Below are positions 7,980-15,781 of a DNA stretch of 15,781 bases, piece after piece (within the stretch, counting starts at the first letter, position 1; the number at the start of each line of letters is the position of its first letter). Source of the stretch: Bisporella sp. PMI_857 (lineage: Eukaryota > Ascomycota > Leotiomycetes > Helotiales > Helotiaceae); the NCBI GenBank assembly GCA_021307315.1, contig JAJSPD010000233.1, positions 1 to 15,781 on the forward strand, given 5' to 3'. The notes below the pieces were generated by a model, which ran no database searches, had not been told where the DNA came from, and saw only the letters and a program-made list of their open reading frames with translations. The translations under genes and the position numbers were made by a program.

Positions 7980-8049
7980 ATGGTATTTCAGATAGAGGCC
8001 AAAAAAATGATGGTATTTCAGATATACACCAAAAAAATAATGGTATTTG
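7980..8049 (+). repeat. Subterminal direct repeats TGGTATTTCAGATA
   Basis: Three plus-strand copies at about 7981, 8011 and 8041, each spaced by an A-rich spacer (AGAGGCCAAAAAAATGA, ATACACCAAAAAAATAA). The LTR retrotransposon inserted at the end of the third copy. Such regularly spaced oriented repeats may be transposase binding sites. Confidence 0.7.
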
Positions 8050-8222
8050 TGTCGGAACAAAGGGACAGGAGCCTAATCGGGCTTAACCTGATTAGGTACA
8101 TTAGCCGAAGAGAGCGTCCTTAAGAGCTCTCTTCCACCTGCAACCTCTTAATTCTACACCTATTTGCAACACCATCAGAACAAGAGTATACTCTTAATAG
8201 GCCACCCCCTGTGGAACCGACA
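8050..8222 (+). repeat. 5' LTR (173 bp)
   Basis: TGTCGG...CCGACA, with 172 of 173 bases matching the copy at 9654-9826. Confidence 0.95.
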
Positions 8223-8909
8223 TTGATCAATGGCCGACCTCACAGTCGCCATAGATTGACAAGATCACCAGAAGAGATAAGGCTTCTGCGACTTCCTGAC
8301 ACGAACTTCAAAGAACTACCTTATGCTAAGGAATACCCTAGCTTCTTTCCCTCCTCACACGAGCAAAAGGAATCTAGTAGATATTCAAGGAATCAACAGC
8401 CTCACCCGCCCTTGATTTTACGTCCATCACGCTCACCGCAAGCTTGTCACCTTTACTTCCTCACACGAACACAAAGAAGGCCACGCGTCCCTCGACTCCC
8501 CCTCAGCCTCTTGCGCAACTACCTCCTGCTCTTGCGCAACGCCAAATTCGACTTCTTCACTGAACCTGTCGAAAAATACGTCAACACGACTCAAAACGCG
8601 TCCAGAACACCCTCGCCCGCGCCAGAAGAGTCACTTCACTCAAAAACACGTCAACACGACTCAGAAACACGTCCAGAATACCCCGCACGCGCCAGAAGAG
8701 TCACCTAACTTCAATTCTTTGAATTCAACATCTGCGAAGCCTCCCTGCAATCTACGACGATTCAAGAACCTTCAGGAACCTCAGAATCACCTTCCCGTCA
8801 CCGAATACAAGCTCTGCGAAGCCTCCCCACAATATGCGAGCCTCATATTCGACTCGGAATCAACTTCAGATCTGCAACCCTTCTCCGCGACCCGCGAACT
8901 TCACGCAAG
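8223..8909 (+). other. Leader region of the LTR element
   Basis: No supported gene. The first ATG (8229) opens only a nine-codon frame. A 70-bp period repeat is present (8579-8634 and 8649-8705, CGTCAACACGACTCA...GCGCCAGAAGAGTCAC). Smaller repeats such as CTCTTGCGCAAC near 8509 and 8529 and CTGCGAAGCCTCCC near 8735 and 8813 also occur. A 166-codon open frame begins with GTG in the LTR and has a composition set by these repeats. A long structured leader or packaging region is possible. Confidence 0.5.
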
Positions 8910-9536
8910 ATGCAAGCCTCTGAAGTCGACAATCATATCAAGCGGCAAATACAAGCGCTGAAGGGTACTTCACGAGATAACATTCGGAAGAGATTTCAAG
9001 AAGGATTCAAAGGATATACTGTCGATACCTTCAAGCTGGCTCACCGAATCACTTTGCGAGATCTCCACAACCTCTTGGTTAGCTACGGAGTACCTGTCGA
9101 TACACCAAGGAGAAATCTCTCTTGCGCAGACGCTTTACAAGCTTGCCTAGAGAAGAAACTGCCAGAGGAACCTACCCTACCTCCAAAGCCTCAGCCTACA
9201 AATCGCGCACTTCTGGATTCTGCGAATCAAGCTGTCCCGCAACTTCAGCAGTATTCGCAACCTCAATCGCAATATCAAGCTTCTTCGCAACCTCAAGTTC
9301 AGCCTCAATCTCAATATCAAGCTCCTTACGTTCAGTCTCAAGCCTCTCAACGATCAGTTCATGACGACGACGATAACTGGTCTTGGCCCTCAAACAAACA
9401 AGAGACTTCTGAGAGCCACGAACAGCCTGATTTCAGCTACGAAGTCAACGACGACGAAGACGATAGCCAATCAGAAGGCGAAGATTGGGATGACGATGAC
9501 TATAGCAACGATTACGGCGATAGCGATTACGAGTAA
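8910..9536 (+). CDS. Gag-like protein of the LTR element (208 aa)
   Basis: This is the only substantial ORF of the element. Residues 1-95 are basic and helical (IKRQIQALKGTSRDNIRKRF, then FKLAHRITLRDLHNLLVSYG), resembling N-terminal parts of fungal retroelement gag-type ORFs, though I cannot name a family. Residues about 105-145 are a Q/S/P-rich low-complexity run with QSQYQA repeated. The last 60 residues are very acidic (DDDDNW, DDEDDS, DWDDDDYSNDYGDSDYE). There is no CCHC knuckle, protease DSG motif or RT motif. The start is the first ATG of this frame and the stop lies 118 bases before the 3' LTR. It could form particles or bind RNA for a partner element; that role is inferred from position only. 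Confidence 0.6.
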   Translation: MQASEVDNHIKRQIQALKGTSRDNIRKRFQEGFKGYTVDTFKLAHRITLRDLHNLLVSYGVPVDTPRRNLSCADALQACLEKKLPEEPTLPPKPQPTNRALLDSANQAVPQLQQYSQPQSQYQASSQPQVQPQSQYQAPYVQSQASQRSVHDDDDNWSWPSNKQETSESHEQPDFSYEVNDDEDDSQSEGEDWDDDDYSNDYGDSDYE

Positions 9537-9632
9537 GTCAAGTGCGAGTCCCGGGATACAAGAGAGCATAGGTTGCATAAGGATTTTGCATACAAATGGA
9601 TGTCGCAGCTTTGCCCGGACACGCCTTCGCAC

Positions 9633-9646
9633 AAAGAAAGTAAAAG
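9633..9646 (+). other. Probable polypurine tract
   Basis: AAAGAAAGTAAAAG lies 7 bases before the 3' LTR, the expected place for plus-strand priming. Confidence 0.5.
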
Positions 9647-9653
9647 TTGCCAG

Positions 9654-9826
9654 TGTCGGAACAAAGGGACAGGAGCCTAATCGGGCTTAACCTGATTAGG
9701 TACATTAGCCGAAGAGAGCGTCCTTAAGAGCTCTCTTCCACCTGCAACCTCTTAATTCTACACCTATTTGCAACACCATCAGAACAAGAGTATACTCTTA
9801 ATAGGCCACCCCCTGTGAAACCGACA
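9654..9826 (+). repeat. 3' LTR (173 bp)
   Basis: TGTCGG...CCGACA, followed by the ATTTG duplication. One base differs from the 5' LTR (A at 9818). Confidence 0.95.
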
Positions 9827-9871
9827 ATTTGAGATATTTCTGAAATACCATCATTTCAAGCTAAGACTAAC

Positions 9872-10240
9872 TGTTTGTATTACTCTGTAATACTTCTTAG
9901 TTCCGATAACTTGCAATTGCTTAGTCAGTTACTTACGAGGCACGTAGCACCGCGATTTCAGCGCAGTGCTATTATGCTCGTTGTAAGTAGTTGACTTGTA
10001 AAAACTATAATTGTTGGAATGCATGTACATAGTTTCACGCGTTCTATATCGTGAAGATTGTAAGTCTTCTACCATCTATATAACTACCTGGCAATAGGCC
10101 GTAGCTTAAAAGAATCGACGAATATTAAAACTACACCAGCAAAAGCGTAGTTACAGCTACTACGCCTTTTGCTCCGTGGTAAGCATTCCGACAATAATAC
10201 ATCGCGGGGTAATTCACGTGACTTTAGCTGCACACCAACA
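9872..10240 (-). repeat. Diverged family A LTR, inverted, split by another LTR
   Basis: Read on the minus strand it runs from TGTTGGTGTG (10240) through AAAGTCACGTGAAT, ACAAGTCAACTACTTACAACG, GCACTGCGCTGAAATCGCGG and GTGCTACGTGCCTCGTAAG to AATACAAACA (9872). This matches the solo LTR at 7439-7671 block by block but with many differences. It is interrupted by the solo LTR at 10012-10193; without that and its duplication it is about 182 bp. The flanks CTAAC and CTTAG agree at only 3 of 5 bases, so the target duplication is eroded or the boundaries are off by a little. Confidence 0.65.
10012..10193 (+). repeat. Solo LTR, 182 bp
   Basis: It starts TGTTGGAATGC and ends GCATTCCGACA, an 11-bp inverted pair with one mismatch, and is flanked by ATAAT on both sides (10007-10011, 10194-10198). 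It contains TACGCCTTTTGCTCCGTGG (10161-10179), 18 of 19 bases identical to the motif in the solo LTR at 5891-6084. It is nested in the family A LTR, which is nested in the MULE-like element. Confidence 0.88.
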
Positions 10241-10606
10241 CTTAGATTACTATACTTTCTGTTGCAATATAACTGAAATACCACAATTTTGTGTTGGCCA
10301 AAAAAAAGTGGTATTTAAGTCAAAAGCACGCTACAGACAAAAAAAATGAAAAGAAAGCAGTGCTTTATATACAGGAGACTGGCCAAAAGCCAGTGTAAAC
10401 TAGCCCTGTAGTGTCAAAGGCCGAGCCCTGTGGTGCCAGGGGCCGAGCCCTGTAGTGTCAAGAGCCGAGCCCTGTAGTGTCAAGGGTCGAGCCCCAAAAG
10501 GTTCTATTTACAGCGTATGTTGGAACATATCTCATATACCATAATTTTTTTGAAGGATATCTCATATACCATTGTTTTTTTGGCCTCTATCTGAAATACC
10601 ATAAAA
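10241..10606. other. Interior of MULE-like element with tandem repeats
   Basis: No gene. It holds further GGTATTT-type motifs in both orientations (about 10272-10280, 10308-10316, 10535-10542, 10566-10571), a TTTATATACAGGA box near 10365-10375, a hairpin ACTGGC-CAAAA-GCCAGT (10378-10394) and a four-unit tandem repeat (listed separately). The TATA/hairpin/repeat layout matches that near 6665-6780, pointing to a diverged common repeat. Confidence 0.5.
10403..10490 (+). repeat. Four 22-bp tandem units
   Basis: GCCCTGTAGTGTCAAAGGCCGA and three close variants follow each other exactly, 88 bp in all. Related GAGCTCCGTGGTGTCCGGTG units occur near 6712-6775. Confidence 0.85.
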
Positions 10607-10690
10607 GTGGTATGGCCAGATAGAGGTCAAAAAAAAAGATGGTATTTCAGAAATATCGGCACTTTTTGATGGTATTTGAGATATTAACCG
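10607..10690 (-). repeat. Right terminal inverted repeat of MULE-like element
   Basis: Reverse complement of 7885-7967 with one substitution and one extra base. TTCTTTTTA follows at once. Confidence 0.9.
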
Positions 10691-10699
10691 TTCTTTTTA

Positions 10700-10904
10700 T
10701 ACTCCACGTTTCCGCTTTGTACCAGCTTCGTCCAAGCTCTTCGCAACGTCCAGGTACTCCAGACGATATTTGTTTCAGAGGTTAGTATTCTAGGTGCTAG
10801 GTTTTTCTTTGTTAAACTGTTCGATTCTCCTTTCCCTACAGCTTTTTGATCTACTTATTTTTCGTGTTGATACACTTACTCCTAGCACTGCTTGTCTACC
10901 TACT
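10700..10904 (+). other. Helitron gene leader with probable intron
   Basis: A TTTTTATACTCC stretch right after the MULE end may act as a TATA-like element. A GT...AG intron fits 10781-10841 (donor GTTAGT, acceptor CCCTACAG, pyrimidine-rich before it). No ATG lies between this intron and 10905, so it would be a 5'-UTR intron. The Helitron 5' terminus itself was not identified. Confidence 0.45.
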
Positions 10905-13900
10905 ATGCCTTCTTCCCGGGCCCCTACGGAAGAGAATGGTTCTGTCCCAGACAGGAACGTGGGCCAGCTGATAATACCAACCCAAATAGACCTCCCATAT
11001 CCTTCTTATACTTTCCCAGCCTCTAGTTCTAACCAATCAATGTCTAGTAACCATGGGACACTACAAGCGCGAATTGACCTACAGAGGGAGAAGATTCGGA
11101 CCCTCGAGCTTGCGGTGCAAGAACGGCAGAGAACTGAGCGACTTCGCGACCAAGAACAACGTCAGCGCAGACTCGAGCAGAGGCGCCAACGGGATGAACA
11201 GTTACGCCAGGCTCGCTTGCGCCAGGCTCGCTTAGCCCAGGAGGAGCGTAAACAGGAGCTAGAACGTCAGCGGGATCAACAGCGTCGTAGGGAAAGGCAG
11301 GTCCGGGATGAGTTGGGGATGGGGGCTCTCTTACGCTATAAGGCAGCTGTTGAGGCGAGAAAGGCCGAGGGCAGCAGGCTAGCGAAGCTTAGGGAGGAGC
11401 AGGAGATGGAAGAACGAAGGCTAGTAATGCTTAGTGACCTAGAGCGGAAGAGAATGCTTGCTTATCAGCAAGACGAACAGCGGCGCAGAGACAGGCAGGC
11501 TCGCGATGAGTCGGCCATGCGTGCACGTTTACGCCACGAGGCTGATACACAGGCTCAAAGGATCCAGCAGCGGCCACCTACACAAGAACGGATCGTTGCC
11601 TACGATGGTCCTATCCCGTCTTTCCTTGATCAGGAGTATCAGTACATGAGGCAGGCTTCGACTACTTTCCCCGAGGAGATTACTCCATCGATTCAGATGT
11701 CGTGTATGAAGGGCTACGAGAAGGCCATTTCCGATGCAGCGAGACGGGTACCATGTGGACTTTGTGGAGGATTGTTCCAAGAGGATGAGATGATAAGTGT
11801 CGGTCTTCAAGATGACAGCCTACAATACTTTCTCCGAGCGACAAACACAGCTCCTGACTGTTGCGCCGTCAAGGACAACATGGTCAGCCTGTGTACTCCC
11901 TGTAACTCGGCCATCGCGAAACGGGCCATCCCGCTGCTTTCGGCTGGTAATTTTGTTAATTGTCTATTCTGTCAAGAGTATCCAGAAGTTTTGAGGAATC
12001 TCAATACCGTCGAAGAGGCCTTCATTGCACGGGCTCACGTTATTGGCATATTCCTGAAACTTACGTCGGGTGCCAAGAAGGGTATGAGTTATAGGGGAAG
12101 CCGTGGCCATTCGGTTGCCGTGAGACAGGACCCAAGCAGTCTATTGAAAATCTTACCAGCTAAGAGATTACGGGATCACACGACAATTACTGTTAGCTGG
12201 GATCGGGGAACTCCTCCTTCGGAAGAGAACCTGGCTCGTTTCTGCTCCGTTGATAAAGCGAAGGTCCTGGATGCTTTGTTATGGCTCTGCGCTAATAATC
12301 CCGTCTATAAATCGGTGGCCATCGATTATTCTGTTTTGGACTCTTGGCCCGATCATCATATTCCTCAAGAGATTAGAGATGCCTTTATTACTTTGGGACC
12401 TGAGCCCGGTTCGACAGACCCTCCGGTAGAAGATGAGCGGGAAGGCTACGCTACATCGTTACAGGGTGGGGCTTTTGAAAACGAGTTGGATGCAGAAGTA
12501 GAGGACGCTGAGCCTGGCAGCATTCTTAGCCGGTCTTATTTCTCCGATTTTCATGGTCAAGATCTTCACTCTACTCCTGCTACTTTGGCAAGCCTACAAG
12601 CCATTCTTCAAGAGCTGGATTCGGACGACCTAGTCCTAGACGAGGAATTTACTACCGATGAATATGATGATGAGAGGAGGAGATTCAACGATCATTCTCG
12701 GCCGCCGCATATATCTTACAAGACGACAGGGGAACTGCCGCCCATAAATGCGTTTACTGACCCCGACTATTTTACGGCAGCATTCCCCACTCTGTTTCCG
12801 TTTGGCATTGGTGGCCATTTAGGCGATGCGAATGGAAACCGGCCAGAGGAGGTATCTCTTAAAGCCTTTGCCAAATATGCAATGCTACACCATTCGTTAC
12901 TGTAGGTGTTCCACAATTCGTGTCATGTCTTTCTAATATTTACAGCTTCTCTCAACACCATACCTTTATGTTTTATATCTATGATTTAATCCTGATTCGA
13001 CAAGCGTCTTTTGGGAATTACGTCCAGGTTAAAAACGGGTATTGGGCTAAAGCTACGCAAGAGCTTGCTAGACTATCAGCCGATGACCTGCAACAGGCGG
13101 CGGAGGAATTCAAGGACGGGAAGAAGATCTCAAGTCCTGCTATCCACAGTCTGATTACTAACATGAGAATCATATCGTCTTTTAATCCAGAATCGTTCGG
13201 AGAGAAGATGAGGTTCAGAAACCTGATCTTCGGCAAGATCGGCCGTTTTGGGCTTCCACTTATCTGGTTCACGCTCAATCCCAAGGATATTGGTAATATC
13301 TTCGTGATCAGACTCGCTGGTGAAGAGGTTTCGCTAGATGAGCCAGGTATTAGGTCCACACTCTTACAACTCACGATCAAGAATCCGAGTCTCGTCGCCC
13401 AGTTCTTTCATGTCGTCGTGAATTCGTTCTTCGGCAGCTTCTTTAAGACGCTTTCTAGAGAACCTGGTATCTTCGGCACCGTCACTTCTCACTTTGGAAT
13501 AGTTGAATCCACCACACGAATGATGCTCCACCTTCATGGATTTGCCTGGCTCGCAGGGAACTTTGGTGCCGCGAATTTATATAAGAGACTAAAGACCGAC
13601 CCCGAATTCAAGGACCAAGTCATCGCTTATATCCGTTCAACAGTGAGAGAGACGGTGGATATAAGTGAGGGCCAGCAATTTCAATCGGAGGCTCCGGGCG
13701 CATCGGCTTTTACCATACAGGGAGATATGACCGCGGCCGAATTCCAAGAGGCTTTAGATATTGACTCAAATAACGTGGCAGCGCGAGTGCAGATGCACAC
13801 TCATAGCAAGACGTGTACCAAATACCAGAAGAGCGGCCGAAGATCAGGTTTCAAAGCAAATTCTGTTTCGATTGTTCAGATTGAAGGAATGGCGACCGAC

Positions 13901-15781
13901 GCTGATTACACCCTGCAACGTCCACAGACCCAGAAGCAGTCGCCGCCGCAGATATGCAGGTTTCTCTTCCCAAGACCGCTGGTTCCAGAATCTATGGTTA
14001 CGGAAGAGGGCTATATACGGATGGAGAGGAATCACCAGTATGTGAACAAGTACAATCCCGTCATTGCATCTGCGATAAGATGCAACCACGACATCAGCTT
14101 CACCCCGTCGTCTCCCAAAGTGCTCGCCGCCGTCTATTACATGACGAACTATGCGACTAAAGCTCAGGTTGACCAGGGTCAGCTTGTACTAGCTGCCGCG
14201 GTCTTAAAGAAGGCCCAAGAGACGGCCGAAGCGGCGGCCGCTGAGAATGCTGACTTGCCTGCTCCAGAGCCGCTTGATATGTCGAAATTCGCTCTGAAGG
14301 CCTATAATCGCTTTACGAGGGATGTGGAGGTTGGCGCTCCGGCCGTGGCCCACTTCCTGCTTGGCCACCCGTCGGGCTATATTCCAGAGAGCGACAAATC
14401 GGTCACGATCAATTTTTACTGGGTCAAGATACACTTCCGCAAGGTTCTAAACAGTTTATTATTAGGCGAATCTAGCTCTGAGGAGATATCAGAGACCGCA
14501 AATCAGTATACCAACTTTGATGGTCGTATTCGCCGCCCGTCTATCTACGAAAACTACGAACATCGAGGCACCAGATTGGCTCATCTATGCTTTTATGAAT
14601 ATGCCTCCCAAATCTTCGTACAGACGTTGAAAGGCGCCAAAGATCGAACCTACTGTTTTCCTTTCGATCCTACTCACCCTCTACATGCAACCCATATCCA
14701 GGTCTCAGTCAGTTCGCTAAAGTCGTTAAAGACCCCCTCTTTGTGTGGCAGTTTTACTTCTATGACGGAGCGGGATAATGATGTTCTAGATACCACCCTA
14801 TGGACACAAGACGAGATCCATGAGGTTCTACTCGGTCTATTCTACCCATGGAATAGCCTCCGTGGCCTCCGAGGTAACCACATCGTATCACTCCGTGCTG
14901 CACAATACAAAAACACGTGGCTATGGAACTTCGTTGCCCCTTCTCTCCCTCCGTATCTGGTCCAGCTATCCGAGAACGTCATGCTCCTTCGGCGGAGCAA
15001 AGAAGCAGCTGACCGGGACAGAAAGGAGCGTGGGATAGAGTTTGATGACTATCTCGAAACTATAGACCATGATATCTATAACGATGACGAAGAAGCTAAT
15101 GTAGACTTCCACTTTGCGACGCTCCAACCAACCGAGAACAACCTGCTCCAGGCTGCGCTAGCGTTCCCTGGTATTACTACTAGTGGCCTCTCGTCGTTGC
15201 GATTTTCCCGGAACCCTCGATTGCATGGCACCCAGTTTGCCCCTAGCTCTCTAGTCAAAACATGGGTCAGAGAGTTGAAGGCCTTTAAAGACCAGGATAA
15301 ATTAGGTTTTGACGACGACATCGATGTCGAAGCCAACATCTCCGAAGTTGAGAGAATTGACCCAGAAGCTGCTCTGGTTCCAGTCCTTGCTGACAGCAGA
15401 GAATCCATGGCTTCTATACGATATCTACAGGCTTCGTTTCAAGCTGATCCGTCCCTCGAGAATTTGCTTGCTCTGATCACTGGCCAATACCCTCTAAACC
15501 AAAAGCAGGGGATGGTTATTAGGGCTCTCTTTCTCCGCATTCTGCACCCTGTTCGGATCAATTCTGTTCGTGACCAGTTTCTTGCTTTATCTTGGCGGTG
15601 TCGGTGGCGTTGGCAAGACCCACCTGATTAAGGCTTTTTATGTTTGGTCTATCGATAATGCGAAAACATGATGACGTTCTCCTCACCGCTTCGACTGGGG
15701 CCGCCGCTGCGAATGTCCAGCGGCGCTACTTACCATTCCGCTCTTGGTTTTGGGAACAATGGGAACCAACCGGTACGTCAA
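10905..15781 (+). CDS. Helitron Rep/PIF1-helicase polyprotein, partial, 3' part frameshifted
   Basis: It would nick, unwind and transfer single DNA strands for rolling-circle transposition. The start is ATG 10905; the open frame begins earlier only with GTG. Residues about 50-218 are an R/Q/E-rich coiled coil with an internal 66-residue duplication. Residues about 284-370 hold C-x2-C pairs (CGLCG, CTPC, CLFC) and NTVEEAFIARA, resembling DUF6570. An acidic linker follows. A 44-bp intron (12902-12945) joins MLHHSLL to FSQHHTFMFYIYDL. The Helitron-like N domain runs from FPTLFPFG (about residue 620) through WFTLNPKD to the HUH motif HLHGF (13529-13543, about residue 861). The Rep tyrosines are in YMTNYATK (Y about 1064 and 1068). 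FYEYAS follows, then PIF1 begins with PLNQKQG and Walker A GGVGGVGKTH (15594-15623). Three +1 shifts around Walker A break the helicase and the gene continues past the window, so this copy is probably non-functional. Confidence 0.9.
11272..11570 (+). repeat. In-frame 198-bp duplication in Helitron coiled coil
   Basis: QRRRERQVRDELGMGALLRY (from about 11281) recurs as QRRRDRQARDESAMRARLRH 198 bases later (from about 11479). The 66-residue offset keeps the frame and the helical phase roughly in step. Confidence 0.7.
12902..12945 (+). other. Intron in Helitron gene (44 bp, phase 2)
   Basis: Donor GTAGGT, branch-like CTAAT at 12934-12938, acceptor TTTACAG. Splicing removes the TAG at 12903-12905 and rejoins the frame as LHHSLLFSQHHTFMF, where intact Helitron proteins read straight through (HH..FA.HHTFMFY). 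Confidence 0.75.
15584..15720 (+). pseudogene. Frameshift cluster in the PIF1 helicase segment
   Basis: The frame steps by +1 at about 15582-15587 (before LYLGGVGGVGKTHLIKAF), again in the T run at 15635-15639 (before MFGLSIMRKHDDVLLTAST) and again at the CC at 15717-15718 (before SGATYHSALGFG). The three steps add up to the original frame. All are consistent with single added bases in short runs. They could be real decay or assembly errors. Confidence 0.75.

Larger units (their letters stand above)
8050..9826 (+). mobile_element. Non-autonomous LTR retrotransposon, 1777 bp, gag-like ORF only
   Basis: Two 173-bp LTRs (8050-8222 and 9654-9826) differ at a single base (G at 8214, A at 9818). 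Each starts TGTCGG and ends CCGACA. ATTTG flanks the whole element (8045-8049 and 9827-9831), a perfect 5-bp duplication. A purine-rich AAAGAAAGTAAAAG (9633-9646) is a plausible polypurine tract. The primer-binding site is uncertain: TGGCCGACC at 8231 starts 8 bases after the LTR. There is no protease, reverse transcriptase, RNase H or integrase, so it must rely on a partner. Near-identical LTRs mean a recent insertion. Confidence 0.93.
7885..10690. mobile_element. Non-autonomous MULE-like element with nested insertions
   Basis: Its terminal inverted repeats start CGGTTAATATCTCAAATACC: 83 bp on the left (7885-7967) and 84 bp on the right (10607-10690), differing by one substitution and one indel. 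TTCTTTTTA lies directly outside both ends (7876-7884, 10691-10699), a perfect 9-bp target duplication. A 9-bp duplication with long inverted repeats is the hallmark of Mutator-like elements. Subtracting the LTR retrotransposon (1777 bp + 5) and the solo LTR at 10012-10193 (182 bp + 5) leaves about 837 bp, which also includes a family A LTR. No transposase is encoded. The ends are packed with the motif TGGTATTTCAGATA in both orientations. Confidence 0.88.

Noticed and set aside
8211..8708. 166-codon frame spanning LTR and leader as a protein
   Set aside because: It starts with GTG inside the LTR, its content reflects 70-bp repeats, and it ends before the gag-like ORF in another frame.
10403..10490. 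CRISPR-like repeat array
   Set aside because: The 22-bp units are directly adjacent with no spacers, and the genome is eukaryotic.
10794..10904. Upstream extension of the Helitron reading beginning at 10794
   Set aside because: It begins with GTG, not ATG, and overlaps a well-formed GT...AG intron (10781-10841). The first ATG is at 10905.

Overview
The window looks like a transposon-rich stretch of a filamentous fungal genome, probably an ascomycete. Evidence: short introns of about 44-61 bp with GT...AG ends and a CTAA-type branch site; fungal-type MULE, pogo and Helitron proteins; solo LTRs with 5-bp target duplications; and an F-box/LRR-type host gene. I cannot name the species. No bacterial-type features, tRNA, rRNA or CRISPR were seen.

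Layout. (1) 1-690, minus strand: N-terminal 230 codons of an F-box protein that runs off the left edge. It is the only gene that looks like a host gene. (2) 691-3018: its upstream flank, then two near-identical 1.07-kb elements in direct tandem, each bounded by the same 8-bp word CACCCCCC. (3) 3019-6537: a decayed Mutator-like (MULE) transposase gene with a FAR1-like N-terminus and two recognisable introns. It is split by an apparently intact pogo-like transposon (3897-5740, TA target duplication, 551-aa DDD transposase) and by a 194-bp solo LTR (5891-6084, CAAAC duplication). (4) 6542-7676: a repeat-rich block with 11/12-bp terminal inverted repeats and a 32-bp tandem array, then another solo LTR (7439-7671, GTAAT duplication). 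(5) 7885-10690: a non-autonomous element with 83/84-bp terminal inverted repeats and a perfect 9-bp target duplication, which fits a MULE. It carries a 1777-bp non-autonomous LTR retrotransposon (8050-9826, LTRs 172/173 identical, one gag-like ORF) and an inverted LTR copy that is itself split by a further solo LTR (10012-10193). (6) 10905-15781: a large Helitron Rep/helicase gene running off the right edge. It has a coiled-coil N-terminus, a DUF6570-like cysteine region, Helitron-like N domain, HUH and YxxxY Rep motifs and the start of a PIF1 helicase. The helicase part is broken by three +1 shifts around the Walker A motif.

The genes do not form a pathway. They record successive insertions: old MULE, then pogo and LTR insertions into it; a non-autonomous MULE next to a Helitron promoter, then an LTR retrotransposon and nested LTRs inside that MULE. 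Target duplications let most boundaries be fixed to the base. The pogo element and the gag-only LTR element look youngest. I see no clear new biochemical system. The most unusual items are the gag-only LTR family, the array-bearing MULE ends, the tandem 1.07-kb pair and the Helitron N-terminal architecture.
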